Source: Lachnospiraceae bacterium
GTDB lineage: Bacteria > Bacillota > Clostridia > Lachnospirales > Lachnospiraceae
Reading direction: 5' to 3'
Length of the DNA: 64,000 nucleotides
Assembly: GCA_030526405.1 (NCBI GenBank)
Contig: JAUNCZ010000006.1
Location: 1 to 64,000, forward strand
Shown here: positions 49,275 to 58,197 of the stretch, in pieces
Layout: each line of letters opens with the position of its first letter
Position numbering within the stretch: position 1 is the stretch's first letter
The notes under the pieces: model-generated
The model's input: only the letters and a program-made list of their open reading frames with translations
Told to the model about the DNA's origin: nothing
Databases searched by the model: none
Made by a program: the position numbers and the translations under genes

Positions 49275-49395
49275 AACCCCCCTATGGGGGTTCTATTTCT
49301 TCCAAATTGCACTATAATAAAGGTATGAATTCACCACTTAGCTTACCAGAGCCAGGCCGCTGTTCCGTAAGAACAGCGGCCTGTTCTGGTTTTAT
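49275..49395 (+). ncRNA. Candidate small RNA or structured intergenic element
   Basis: This 390-base gap (49058-49447) has no gene. On the plus strand TATAAT (49313-49318) is followed after about 25 bases by a strong hairpin: perfect 12-bp stem AGGCCGCTGTTC/GAACAGCGGCCT, outer ACCAGA/TCTGGT, then TTTTAT (to 49394). This could be a transcript of about 70 bases ending in its own terminator; the -35 is poor. The hairpin could instead serve as terminator of the YugP gene on the other strand. Upstream, AACCCCC/GGGGGTT (49275-49292) is a second hairpin. Confidence 0.4.
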
Positions 49396-49447
49396 ACCAG
49401 ATTTCGTCTTTCGTAATCTCAGAATGGACTATAGCGGACCATAAATC

Positions 49448-50137
49448 CTAGTCTCTTCTGTTGCTTCTGTTCACAATCAGCACCAGTCGAAGGAGCTGAA
49501 GCAGTGTGGAGAACAGGGCCGCCACATAGGTAAGAGCTGCCGCCTTCAGCACTTTTTTTGCTCCTCTCAGCTCATCATAAGCCAGAATCTGGCTGTCATC
49601 CAGAATGCTGATGGCACGCATGGAGGCATCAAACTCCACCGGAAGGGTGATCAGCTGAAAAATAACCACAAAGGTGAACAGCAGTACACCGGCCCTTGCA
49701 ATACCAGGCTGCCCCAGGAACAGACCCACCAGAATCACCGGCCAGGACAGGGTAGAACCGATATTTGCCACTGGAACAGCGCAGGAACGAAGCTTCAGAG
49801 GGCCGTAACCGATCATGTGCTGAATCGCGTGCCCGCACTCATGGGCTGCCACACCGATGGCCGCCACCGACCTGGAATTATATACCGTATCAGAAAGTCT
49901 TAATACCCTTTCTGTGGGTGAATAGTGGTCCGTCAGATTTCCTCTGATCCGCTCAATACGCACATCGTAAATTCCTGCATTATGCAGAATCATCATGGCC
50001 ACCTCATTGGCACTGAGTCCCTGTCTGTTCAAAGTTCTCTTGTAGGCCGCAAATGTGGAATTCACATTAAGAGAAGCAATGCCGCTGATGGCCGCTCCGA
50101 TCAGAACCAGAATGTAGGTTGGATCCCACCAATACAT
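49448..50137 (-). CDS. YugP-like zinc metallopeptidase
   Basis: A 229-residue membrane-bound metallopeptidase of the YugP (peptidase of M48-like HExxH) family. Zinc motif HECGH at 99-103, preceded by VAAIGVAA; membrane segments at about 7-23, 118-160 and near the C-terminus. Substrate unknown. The ATG at 50137 has AGGAGAG upstream. Stands alone. Confidence 0.9.
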   Translation of the reverse strand: MYWWDPTYILVLIGAAISGIASLNVNSTFAAYKRTLNRQGLSANEVAMMILHNAGIYDVRIERIRGNLTDHYSPTERVLRLSDTVYNSRSVAAIGVAAHECGHAIQHMIGYGPLKLRSCAVPVANIGSTLSWPVILVGLFLGQPGIARAGVLLFTFVVIFQLITLPVEFDASMRAISILDDSQILAYDELRGAKKVLKAAALTYVAALFSTLLQLLRLVLIVNRSNRRD

Positions 50138-50315
50138 ATTTCATCTCTCCTTTTCTGATAATTTCCTCTATACTACTCCTTCCGAAACCACATTGCAAGC
50201 AGGCAGCTTCAGGAAAGATGTGAACTTTTCATGTTTTCAGCATAAAGTACTATCTGTCTTTGCTTTCTTTTATTCACTTCCTGCCGGGCGTGCTTTCAGA
50301 AGTGATACTTTCCAC

Positions 50316-52250
50316 TTACAGACAGAAAAGAAGGGATTCATGGGCAGGAAGCAGCAGCTTCAGTTCTCCCTGCTGTGTCAGTTCTCCCTGAAGTCTCTCA
50401 CCCAGGGTATCCCTGCCCTTCTCCAGCAGTTCTCTGACTGTTCCATCCTCCACTCCCAGAATCTGAATCGGCAGAACCACCTCTCTGTCCTGCTCCTGGG
50501 AGGAGATCACTGCGATCCAGCACTCCTGCTCCGTCTGTCTTGCGTAGGAAATCACCTGCTCATTGGCATACAGGAACTGAAAGGTTCCCTGGGAAAATGC
50601 CCTGTGCTCCTGACGCAGATGTGCAAGATTTCGATAGAGTGCATACCATTCTCCCTGCTCAAAGCCGCTGTTCCAGGGCATTGGAAATCTGCAGCCCTCG
50701 ATACTGTCTGTATATCCAGCAATGGCAGCCTCATCCCCGTAATACAGAGAAGGAACACCCAGCATGGTGAACTGTGCCAGCACTGCACCTCTGTACTCTC
50801 TGAGATTCAGCCCCTCTCTGTTGTGAAGACGGTCCACGTCGTGGCTGTCCAGCAGATTAAAGAGATTCTGCTGCACTGCAAAGGGAAGAAGACCATAAAA
50901 ACTTCTGATTCTCTCCTTCACCACCGCAGCCGGCATTTTCCTGCTGATGCCTGTGAGGCTGTTCTCTGTGTGCATCACAGAATCCAGATAAGGATCACTC
51001 ATTCCCACAAAGGGTCTCCAAACCCGGGCACATCCATAGTAATTCATGGTGGAATCCCAGGCATCCCCCTGAAGGTACTCGGAACAGTCCGTCCAGTCCT
51101 CCGCCAGGATCAGGGCCTGGGGGTTCTCCTCTCTGATGCTGGTTCTGATCTCCTGCCATACCTCCCTGGCCAGCTGATCCGGTCCGTATTTTGCCATCAC
51201 ATCCGCCACATCAAAGCGCCAGCCGTCAATGGAGTACGGAGGGCGAAGCCATTTTCGAAGAATGGCATCCTCACCCCGGTAGATTTTCTCCCGGATGGCC
51301 TCCTCTCTGTAGTCCAGCTGGGGCATATTCATGTGGCCCAGCCACCCCATATAGCTGCCATCCTCAGAAAAGATATAGTAGGATCGCTCCCGGCTGTCCG
51401 GATTGTGGAAGGCCCCCACCTGCTCCGGAAAATAGGTGCAGTCCCTGTTGAACCATTTGTGATCCGTTCCTGTGTGATTTACAGAAATATCCAACAGCAG
51501 CTTCATACCATTTTCATGGAGAGCCTCCGTCAGCTCCGCCAGAGCCTGGTCCCCTCCAAAATGGGGATCCACATGCTCATAATCGATGCAGTCGTATTTA
51601 TGGATGGTGGGTGAGATAAAGATAGGGTTCAGATAGATGCAGGTAACCCCCAGCTCCTTCAGATAGGGAATCTTCTCTTTGATTCCCTTCAGATCCCCGC
51701 CATAGAAATCCATGCAATGGGTTTCCGGGTAACGCCCGGGAGCAGCGTTCCAGTCTTTGATCTCCTGAGAGGGAAAGCCATCCAGCACAATTTCCCCATC
51801 CTTCACATTCAGTGTAGGATCCCCGTTGCAGAAGCGCTCCGGGAAAATCTGGTAAAATACCGCTTCCTTCACCCACTCCGGCTGAACATAATCAGCCATC
51901 AGACAGAAATCGTATGTCTCATTCTGCAGATATTCTGTCAGCCCATTCTGGGTATAGCAGTAAAATGCTCCCTCCCCCACAAGATAAAACTGATAACGCA
52001 GGCGTTTTTCCGTCATAGTGATCTCTGTTTCATAATACATCAGTCCGTTTTTTTTCTGCTTCACCTGCATTCCGGAAAGCTTCTGTGCCCCGTCCTTAAT
52101 ATAGCGAAGGGACACCTGACTGATGGGGGCACTCTCCAGCATGCGGAGTCTGATTTTCACCCGCTCCCCGATGCCAGGCCTCTGGTTGCTGACAAAAAGT
52201 GGGGAACCATCACTGTATATACTTTCTTTCCATAACTGTTCGTTCATCAT
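50316..52250 (-). CDS. GH13 alpha-glucanohydrolase (neopullulanase/maltogenic amylase type)
   Basis: A 644-residue enzyme: an N-terminal beta-sandwich (about 1-120) as in neopullulanase and cyclomaltodextrinase, then the GH13 barrel from about 128 (EAVFYQIFPERFCNGDP). Conserved regions: DISVNHTG, DGWRFDVAD with the nucleophile, ALILAEDW with the acid/base Glu, and LLDSHDVDRL with the third Asp. It has no signal peptide, so it degrades maltodextrin or cyclodextrin in the cytoplasm. Its ATG overlaps the stop codon of the sensor kinase gene (ATGA at 52247-52250), so it is translationally coupled to the Bce-type operon. Confidence 0.92.
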   Translation of the reverse strand: MMNEQLWKESIYSDGSPLFVSNQRPGIGERVKIRLRMLESAPISQVSLRYIKDGAQKLSGMQVKQKKNGLMYYETEITMTEKRLRYQFYLVGEGAFYCYTQNGLTEYLQNETYDFCLMADYVQPEWVKEAVFYQIFPERFCNGDPTLNVKDGEIVLDGFPSQEIKDWNAAPGRYPETHCMDFYGGDLKGIKEKIPYLKELGVTCIYLNPIFISPTIHKYDCIDYEHVDPHFGGDQALAELTEALHENGMKLLLDISVNHTGTDHKWFNRDCTYFPEQVGAFHNPDSRERSYYIFSEDGSYMGWLGHMNMPQLDYREEAIREKIYRGEDAILRKWLRPPYSIDGWRFDVADVMAKYGPDQLAREVWQEIRTSIREENPQALILAEDWTDCSEYLQGDAWDSTMNYYGCARVWRPFVGMSDPYLDSVMHTENSLTGISRKMPAAVVKERIRSFYGLLPFAVQQNLFNLLDSHDVDRLHNREGLNLREYRGAVLAQFTMLGVPSLYYGDEAAIAGYTDSIEGCRFPMPWNSGFEQGEWYALYRNLAHLRQEHRAFSQGTFQFLYANEQVISYARQTEQECWIAVISSQEQDREVVLPIQILGVEDGTVRELLEKGRDTLGERLQGELTQQGELKLLLPAHESLLFCL

Positions 52251-53254
52251 TTTTCTTTTCTCCTGCTTACATCAATATAAAAATGGGATCCCTCCCCCGG
52301 TTTGCTCCTTGCGCCCACCGGGCGGCAGATCAGTTCCGAGGCCCGCCTGGCCAGATACAGGCCAAGACCACTGGACTTTTCACCGATTCGACCGTTTTTT
52401 CCTGTAAAACCCTTGTCAAAGATTCTTGGCAGATCCTCCTCTGCGATTCCTATCCCTGAATCAGTGATACAGAGCCGATCCTCCTCATCCACATGGATCC
52501 GGATTCCCCCTGAGGGGGTATATTTGATGGCATTGGATAGAAACTGCTCCAGGATCAGACAGAACCACTTTTTATCCGTTACAATGGTCCGTCCCGATGG
52601 CTGGAAATCCAGAGCCAGTCTTCTCTGAACAAAGGAGGAGGCATATTTTCGTATTGTCTCCCGGATCAGATCATCCAGCTGATATTCTGTCACAAGAAGA
52701 TCGTTGCTGCGGCTTCCCAGCCGGATATACTGCAACACCATATCCACATACTGCTCGATGCGGAACAACTCTGCCAGAAGGGCTCTGCTCTGGTCTGTAT
52801 CCTCCCCGCTGAGCTGCAGACGCATCACCGCAATGGGGGTTTTGATCTGATGCACCCAGGCAGTATAATAATCCAGTGTATCCTGCTGTTCATTGTCAAA
52901 GGCCGTGTGCAGCTCCTCTGTGAAGCGGCCCAGTTGCCGAACCATCTCCTGATAATCCTGCTCCTCCAGATTTTCCGGCTCCTTCATGCTGCTCCAGCCG
53001 GTAACCGGAGATGTCAGCAGTCTGCTCCTGTCCTCCGCTCTTCTGCGTTCCTTCATGCTGTCCAGAACAATGGCTGCCCCCACAAGAAATAACAGCAGAA
53101 CTGCACAATAGAAAAATGGCTCCAGATTCAGTCCGTACAGCCAGAAAACCATCAGATTCATGGCAATGACACAAACAAGCATCAGCAATGGCAGCCTGTT
53201 TTTCTTCAGACAGTGCTTAATCAGAGCCAGGGTTCTTTCTTTATTCCGTTCCAT
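52247..53254 (-). CDS. BceS-type intramembrane-sensing histidine kinase
   Basis: A 335-residue kinase with two membrane segments close together near the N-terminus (about 22-40 and 48-66) and almost no extracellular loop, the mark of kinases that sense via an ABC permease. Phosphoacceptor His135 in WVHQIKTPIAVM; ATPase motifs FLSNAIKYTP, ITDSGIGI, GKNGRIGEKSSGLGLYLA. The start at 53254 follows GGGGAGG. Overlaps the glucanohydrolase by 4 bases. Confidence 0.93.
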   Translation of the reverse strand: MERNKERTLALIKHCLKKNRLPLLMLVCVIAMNLMVFWLYGLNLEPFFYCAVLLLFLVGAAIVLDSMKERRRAEDRSRLLTSPVTGWSSMKEPENLEEQDYQEMVRQLGRFTEELHTAFDNEQQDTLDYYTAWVHQIKTPIAVMRLQLSGEDTDQSRALLAELFRIEQYVDMVLQYIRLGSRSNDLLVTEYQLDDLIRETIRKYASSFVQRRLALDFQPSGRTIVTDKKWFCLILEQFLSNAIKYTPSGGIRIHVDEEDRLCITDSGIGIAEEDLPRIFDKGFTGKNGRIGEKSSGLGLYLARRASELICRPVGARSKPGEGSHFYIDVSRRKEK

Positions 53255-53314
53255 TCTTTTTCCTCCCCGATACACATATGGCATGTAAAATTATTTTTAC
53301 TCCCAAAATTCTCT

Positions 53315-53989
53315 CTACTCTGCCAGCATATATCCCCGTCCCGGCTTCGTCACGATCAGGTCCTTCAGCCCGTATTCCTCCATCTTCTTTCTGAGACGGG
53401 CCACATTGACGGTGAGAGTGTTCTCCTCCACATAGCAGTCATCCTGCCAGAGTCTGGTCATCAGGGTATCCCGGCTGACGATCTTTCCCTTGTTCTCCAG
53501 CAGGGTCTGCAGAATGCGGAATTCATTCTTCGTCAGTTCGATGCGCTGTCCCTGATAGGTGATACTGCTATCCCCCAGATTCAAAAACGCACCACGGAAC
53601 TCCATCAGGGCAGCATTTTCTGATAGTTCATAGGTCCGGCGCAGCACCGCCTGTACCTTGGCGATGAGCACCATGGGATCCACCGGCTTCGCAATAAAAT
53701 CATCACCACCCATATTGATGGCCATAACGATGTTCATATTGTCAAAGGCGGAAGAGATAAACACCACCGGCACATTGGATATCCTTCTGATCTCACTGCA
53801 CCAGTAGTAGCCATCCCGGAAGGGCAGCATAATATCCATCAGCACCAGCTGAGGTGCTATCCTGCAGAATTCTCCTGTTACGTTGTGAAAATCCTGAATA
53901 CAATGTACTTCATTTCCGTAACTCTCCAGTTGCTTTTTCATGGCATCAGCCAGAGCAAAATCATCCTCCACAAGAAGAATCTTATACAT
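53315..53989 (-). CDS. BceR-type OmpR-family response regulator
   Basis: A 224-residue regulator: receiver with Asp52 in LMDIMLPF and Lys in FIAKPVDPM, and a winged-helix DNA-binding domain ending VTKPGRGYMLAE. AAGGAGGAG precedes the ATG at 53989. Partner of the kinase at 52247; likely activates the operon promoter through TGTYACA repeats upstream of the ATPase gene. Confidence 0.94.
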   Translation of the reverse strand: MYKILLVEDDFALADAMKKQLESYGNEVHCIQDFHNVTGEFCRIAPQLVLMDIMLPFRDGYYWCSEIRRISNVPVVFISSAFDNMNIVMAINMGGDDFIAKPVDPMVLIAKVQAVLRRTYELSENAALMEFRGAFLNLGDSSITYQGQRIELTKNEFRILQTLLENKGKIVSRDTLMTRLWQDDCYVEENTLTVNVARLRKKMEEYGLKDLIVTKPGRGYMLAE

Positions 53990-54016
53990 GCCTCTCCTCC
54001 TTTTTTATTACGCAAA

Positions 54017-54048
54017 ACACAGAGTTCTGCCTGGGCAGAGCTCTGTGT
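54017..54048 (-). terminator. Hairpin between the Bce permease and regulator genes
   Basis: Near-perfect stem ACACAGAGTTCTGCC / GGCAGAGCTCTGTGT (by minus strand), followed by TTTTGCG. It may partly end the transcript after the transporter genes, giving less regulator and amylase messenger. Confidence 0.6.
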
Positions 54049-54066
54049 AAATATTCCTTTTTTCTG

Positions 54067-56115
54067 TTAACGTACGATTTTGTAATACGTTCTTGCTGTT
54101 GCTTTATATATAATAACATAAACTGCTGCAAAAATCCCATACACGATCAATGTGCAGATTACAAACAGACTGGTTTTTGACAGCAGCAGGATATGCAGCA
54201 TTCTCTCCAGCATGGGGAAGGCGAAGGCCAGATGGATACCTGCCACGATCAGGGGTAGATAGAACACCAGCAGGATCTGTTTGTTGATGGTTCTTTTTAC
54301 CTCTTTTTCGCTCATTCCGATTTTTTTCATGATCTGGAAACGTTCCCGGTCCTCATATCCCTCTGAGATCTGCTTATAGTAGATGATCATGGCTGTGGCA
54401 AAGACAAATACCAGTCCAAGAAGAATGCCCAGGAACAGGAAGGTTCCGTACATGGCATACAGAGATTCTCTGGCATCCCAGATGGAATCTGTATTCCAGC
54501 TGGCATCGGAATAGCCCAGTTCATCCACATAGCTGCGCATGCTGTCCCACACCTCTTTATCAAGGGCCGGACCCTTCTCTATCATCTTCTGCATATCAGA
54601 AAAGCATACCGTCACACGATTGTTGTACTCACTGGCATTGCTCTGATAGGTGTCCTTCTGATGCTGGTAAATCTGATCCAGCACCTGCTGGTCGGATACA
54701 ACAAATCCATAGGTGGTCACAACGGCGCCCATGCCGCTGGCGATGGGGTACCAGTTCAGCTGTTTTTTCAGATGGTACTGCTGTTCTGCAATGATAAGAG
54801 TGTCATAGGTCATGGCTTTTCCCATGGCAATGGGGCAGAAGGCCACTTCGTCCTTCTGAAGCTCCAGCTGCTCCCCGGACAGTGCATTATACTGGTCTGC
54901 AGTGAGAAAAACAGCCATTACCATATCATTCTTGCTGAAATCTCTTCCTCCGGCCTGGCTTCTGTCCTCGGAAAACTCATTCCCCTTCAGCAGATATGCC
55001 ACCTCCAGATAATGATCCTCCTGAACAGACTGGATCTCCAGACCCTGATGAGCCGCTGCATCTGTCACGAAGCCCTTAAGCACCTCCGCCGGCAGCATTT
55101 TTTCCTCCATCTCCTCTCCGGCATAATACTTCTGATTCAGAAAATAATGCTGAGGATATTTATCGGCCAGAGTCTCCTCCATGCCTGCATACAGGCTGAC
55201 GGTGGTGGAGATCATGATCAGCACGCCGGTGGCCAGGATGGCAATGGAGGCCAGGCCCACCGCATTCTGTTTCATGCGGTACAGAAGTCCTGACACTGCC
55301 GGCATATGATTTTTATGATAATAATACTTTTTGTTGTTTTTCAGGCATTTCAGCACAAAGATGCTGCCTGTCACAAAGAGACAGTAGGTGCCCAGCATCA
55401 CCAGCAATACTGCCACAAAGAACAGGGAAATGGCTGCAAGAGGATTCATTGTAGTGATGGACATGTAATAGCCTGCCCCCAGAGACAGGATACCCACCAC
55501 CAGCAGGATCCACTTCACCTTCGGCTCCCGCTCTCCTGCAGACTGACTCTTCAGCAGCTCCACCGGCTTCATTCTTGCCATGGACATACGATTGATCAGG
55601 TAAATCACAAGATCAATTGCCAGAAATGCTCCTGCGGGGCGAAGCAATGTAACCGGGGTCAGATAGTAGAAGCCTGCAATGATCTCTGCGTTCAGCAGTT
55701 TGCAGATCAGCAAAGAGGCTGCCTTGTAAAACATGGTACCCATCAGCAGTCCCCCGGCGATACTCACCAGACTGCTGATGAGACTCTCATAAAACAGCAC
55801 CTTGCCCACGTGTCTTTTTTCCATTCCAAGCACGTTGTAGAGACCAAATTCCCGCTTTCTCTGCTTCATCAGAAAGCTGTTGGTATAAAACATCAGGATA
55901 ACTGTGAGAAGGGCATGGATCACAAGGCCGATGGTCATAAACACTGCCAGATAATAGCCACCGAAGCTCTCCGCCAGCCGCTGATCCCCTGTGAGGGTCA
56001 TCATAATATACAGTCCCCCCAACAGACCTGCCTCCGACAGAATTCTCGGCAGATAAAAGCGCCTGTTTTTCTTCATATTGCTCAGGGCAAGCTTAGAATA
56101 AAATCCTCGTTTCAT
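54067..56115 (-). CDS. BceB-type ABC transporter permease (FtsX domains)
   Basis: A 682-residue membrane protein with 10 expected segments and a large extracytoplasmic domain (about 310-525) between segments 7 and 8, which in the family binds lantibiotics or bacitracin-type peptides. First FtsX domain about 58-190 with FGLYNVLGMEKRHVGKVLFYE; second near the end with ERFQIMKKIGMSEKEVKRTI. It overlaps the ATPase gene by 4 bases (ATGA). Acts in peptide antibiotic sensing and detoxification with the kinase downstream. Confidence 0.93.
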   Translation of the reverse strand: MKRGFYSKLALSNMKKNRRFYLPRILSEAGLLGGLYIMMTLTGDQRLAESFGGYYLAVFMTIGLVIHALLTVILMFYTNSFLMKQRKREFGLYNVLGMEKRHVGKVLFYESLISSLVSIAGGLLMGTMFYKAASLLICKLLNAEIIAGFYYLTPVTLLRPAGAFLAIDLVIYLINRMSMARMKPVELLKSQSAGEREPKVKWILLVVGILSLGAGYYMSITTMNPLAAISLFFVAVLLVMLGTYCLFVTGSIFVLKCLKNNKKYYYHKNHMPAVSGLLYRMKQNAVGLASIAILATGVLIMISTTVSLYAGMEETLADKYPQHYFLNQKYYAGEEMEEKMLPAEVLKGFVTDAAAHQGLEIQSVQEDHYLEVAYLLKGNEFSEDRSQAGGRDFSKNDMVMAVFLTADQYNALSGEQLELQKDEVAFCPIAMGKAMTYDTLIIAEQQYHLKKQLNWYPIASGMGAVVTTYGFVVSDQQVLDQIYQHQKDTYQSNASEYNNRVTVCFSDMQKMIEKGPALDKEVWDSMRSYVDELGYSDASWNTDSIWDARESLYAMYGTFLFLGILLGLVFVFATAMIIYYKQISEGYEDRERFQIMKKIGMSEKEVKRTINKQILLVFYLPLIVAGIHLAFAFPMLERMLHILLLSKTSLFVICTLIVYGIFAAVYVIIYKATARTYYKIVR

Positions 56116-56924
56116 GCATTCATCCCCCTCCCTGCAAAGAAAGACGCATCAAGACTGGCAGCGCTGCTCTGCTGGCTGGAGCGCAGCATGGTGAGGGTCT
56201 GGGAGATTTTCTGATACATCTGCTCATTGGTATCCCCGCCTCTGTAAATCTGGTGGAACACCACACCGTCACGGATAAACAGCACTCGATTTGCATGGGA
56301 CGCAGCATCCACAGAATGGGTCACCATCAGGATGGTCTGTCCACTTTCATTGATCTGACTGAACACCTTCAGAAGATCACCGGAGGACTGGGAATCCAGT
56401 GCTCCGGTGGGCTCATCTGCCAGAATCAGCTTTGGCTGTGTAATCACAGCACGGGCTGCCGCTGCTCTCTGCTTCTGTCCGCCGGACACCTCGTAGGGGA
56501 ATTTTTTCAGGATTTCCTGAATACCAAGAGCCTCTGAAACAGCTTTCAGCTTTTCCATCATCTCAGGCACCCCAACGCCGCTGAGCACCAGGGGAAGAAG
56601 GATATTATCCTGAATAGAAAAGGTATCAAGAAGGTTGAATTCCTGGAACACAAAGCCCATATTCTCCCGGCGAAATGCTGCCAGCTCCTTCTCTCTGATT
56701 CCGGAAAGCTCCTGTCCCTCCAGAAGTACCTTTCCTCCGGTGGGCTGGTCAAAAGCCGCCAGAATATTCAACAGGGTGGTCTTTCCTGATCCGGACTCAC
56801 CCATAATGGCCACATATTCCCCTTTCTCCACCGAAAAAGTCACACCCTTCAGAGCCTGCACCTGGTTCCCTCCAAAGCGGGTGGTGTATGTTTTCTTTAT
56901 ATCATTAACCTGCAATAATTCCAT
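56112..56924 (-). CDS. BceA-type ABC transporter ATPase
   Basis: A 270-residue ATPase: Walker A GESGSGKTT, signature VSGGQKQRAAAARAV, Walker B LILADEPTGALDS, switch His in LMVTHSVDAA. First gene of the operon transporter-regulator-kinase-glucanohydrolase. GGAGG precedes the ATG at 56924. Tail of about 40 residues after the ATPase core. Confidence 0.94.
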   Translation of the reverse strand: MELLQVNDIKKTYTTRFGGNQVQALKGVTFSVEKGEYVAIMGESGSGKTTLLNILAAFDQPTGGKVLLEGQELSGIREKELAAFRRENMGFVFQEFNLLDTFSIQDNILLPLVLSGVGVPEMMEKLKAVSEALGIQEILKKFPYEVSGGQKQRAAAARAVITQPKLILADEPTGALDSQSSGDLLKVFSQINESGQTILMVTHSVDAASHANRVLFIRDGVVFHQIYRGGDTNEQMYQKISQTLTMLRSSQQSSAASLDASFFAGRGMNA

Positions 56925-56944
56925 GTGGATTTACCTCCTGTTTT

Positions 56945-57032
56945 ATTCTATACCTGTATTCTACAGAATTCCACAGAAGCAGGCCATTCATTCCTGTGAC
57001 ATTTTCCCCCCTGATGTGACACTCCTGTAACA
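56945..57032 (-). promoter_or_regulatory. Bce-type operon promoter with helically phased TGTYACA repeats
   Basis: On the minus strand TGTTACA (57026-57032) and TGTCACA (57015-57021 and 56995-57001) are direct repeats with start spacings of 11 and 20 bases, that is one and two DNA turns, as OmpR-type regulators need. Candidate -10s downstream are TAGAAT (56958-56963) and TATAGA (56947-56952); neither has a good -35, fitting an activated promoter. Confidence 0.6.
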
Positions 57033-57088
57033 TTCCTGAAAAAAAGAGAGACATCCAATGTTTCACATCAGATATCTCTCGATTTAGG

Positions 57089-57117
57089 AAGGGGCTGTCT
57101 TAGTGCGACAGCCCCTT
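57089..57117 (-). terminator. Terminator after the NifX-FKBP gene
   Basis: Arms AAGGGGCTGTC (57089-57099) and GACAGCCCCTT (57107-57117). Same GGGGCTGTC theme as the terminator at 12-53. Confidence 0.85.
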
Positions 57118-57131
57118 CGTAGTTTCTTTAA

Positions 57132-58010
57132 TTAGTCACAGATCTCAACCATCTCGATCTCAAAGTTCAGCTCTTTTCCTGCCATCTCGTGGTTTGCATC
57201 CAGTGTGATGGTGGAATCTGTTTTAGCTGTTACTGTAACAGGGAATGGCTGTCCATTCTCATTTGCAAGGTATACTCTCTCACCTACGTTCAGGTTCTCA
57301 GAACCTGGAAGATCAGCGATGGCAATTGTCAGAATTGCGTTTGGATTTGGCATTCCGTATGCCTCCTCCGGCATCAGATGGATCTGAACCTTCTCGCCCA
57401 CAGCCATCTTTACAGCTGCCTCGTCAAAGCCTTTGATCATCATACCAACACCACTTACAAACTGAAGTGGCTCTCCTCTGTCATAGGAGGAGTCAAACTG
57501 TGTTCCGTCATTGTAGGTTCCTCTGTAATGAACTCTTACAGTTTTTCCAGCGTTTGGTCCCTCACAGACAATCTGGAAGCTTCCGCCGCCACAGCCGCCG
57601 CCGCAGCCACCGCAGCCGCCGCTGGCACAGCCGCCACCACAGTCACAGTCACCGCCGCACTCCTGGTCCTCACCGTGATCATGATGGTCACAGTTTACAC
57701 CGGAGTTTACAAGCTCACCGCGAAGGTAGGCCTCAACAGCCTCATCTGCATCTCCTGCCTGGCCTGCCATTACCTCAATGCCTGCCTCGTCCAGTGCATT
57801 CTGCGCGCCGCCGCCGATGCCGCCGCAGATCAGAATCTGGATATCTTTCTCAGAAAGAAGGGCTGCCATTGCTCCGTGTCCGGATACACCTGCTGTGATC
57901 ACCTCAGAGGAAACCACTTTGTTATCCTGAACCTCATACACCTTAAAGCCTTCTGCATGTCCAAAATGCTGAAAAATCTGTCCATCTTCATATGTTACTG
58001 CAATTCTCAT
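57132..58010 (-). CDS. Fusion: NifX/NafY-like domain, Cys/His/Gly linker, SlyD-like FKBP prolyl isomerase
   Basis: A 292-residue three-part protein. Residues 1-104 are a dinitrogenase iron-molybdenum cofactor-type domain (MRIAVTYEDGQIFQHFGHAEGF, then ICGGIGGGAQNALDEAGIEV), known to bind Fe-S or FeMo clusters. Residues 105-143 are a metal-binding linker with eight Cys and three His in a Gly-rich run. Residues 145-292 are an FKBP domain of SlyD type (VHYRGTYNDGTQFDSSYDRGEPLQF, MMIKGFDEA, PEEAYG). The single frame is unbroken. SlyD proteins serve nickel delivery; next to feoB, an iron or Fe-S role is also possible. No nif genes are present. Confidence 0.9.
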   Translation of the reverse strand: MRIAVTYEDGQIFQHFGHAEGFKVYEVQDNKVVSSEVITAGVSGHGAMAALLSEKDIQILICGGIGGGAQNALDEAGIEVMAGQAGDADEAVEAYLRGELVNSGVNCDHHDHGEDQECGGDCDCGGGCASGGCGGCGGGCGGGSFQIVCEGPNAGKTVRVHYRGTYNDGTQFDSSYDRGEPLQFVSGVGMMIKGFDEAAVKMAVGEKVQIHLMPEEAYGMPNPNAILTIAIADLPGSENLNVGERVYLANENGQPFPVTVTAKTDSTITLDANHEMAGKELNFEIEMVEICD

Positions 58011-58066
58011 AAAAACCTCCTGTTATGTGCTGAATCTGTTTCAGCCAGTTTTCTGAAATCTCTCAT
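58007..58066 (-). CDS. Possible 19-residue leader peptide before the NifX-FKBP gene
   Basis: ATG at 58066 starts MRDFRKLAETDSAHNRRFL, whose TGA overlaps the next start codon as ATGA. An upstream AACAGGAGGTTTTT (58079 region) duplicates the sequence at the fusion gene's own ribosome site. The distance of that site to this ATG is long (about 15 bases), so translation is uncertain. Confidence 0.35.
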   Translation of the reverse strand: MRDFRKLAETDSAHNRRFL

Positions 58067-58197
58067 TTTCCCAGAAGAAAAACCTCCTGTTCCTTCATCA
58101 TCAGGAATGAGCACTAGAGAACAGTATAACAGATATTGCCAGAAATAGCGACCACATAAATAGAATATTCAAAAGAATCAGCAACTCTCCAGGGCTT

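Noticed and set aside
57132..58010. Nitrogenase gene cluster suggested by the NifX-like domain
   Set aside because: No nifH, D, K, B or E is present; the domain is common in anaerobes without nitrogenase.
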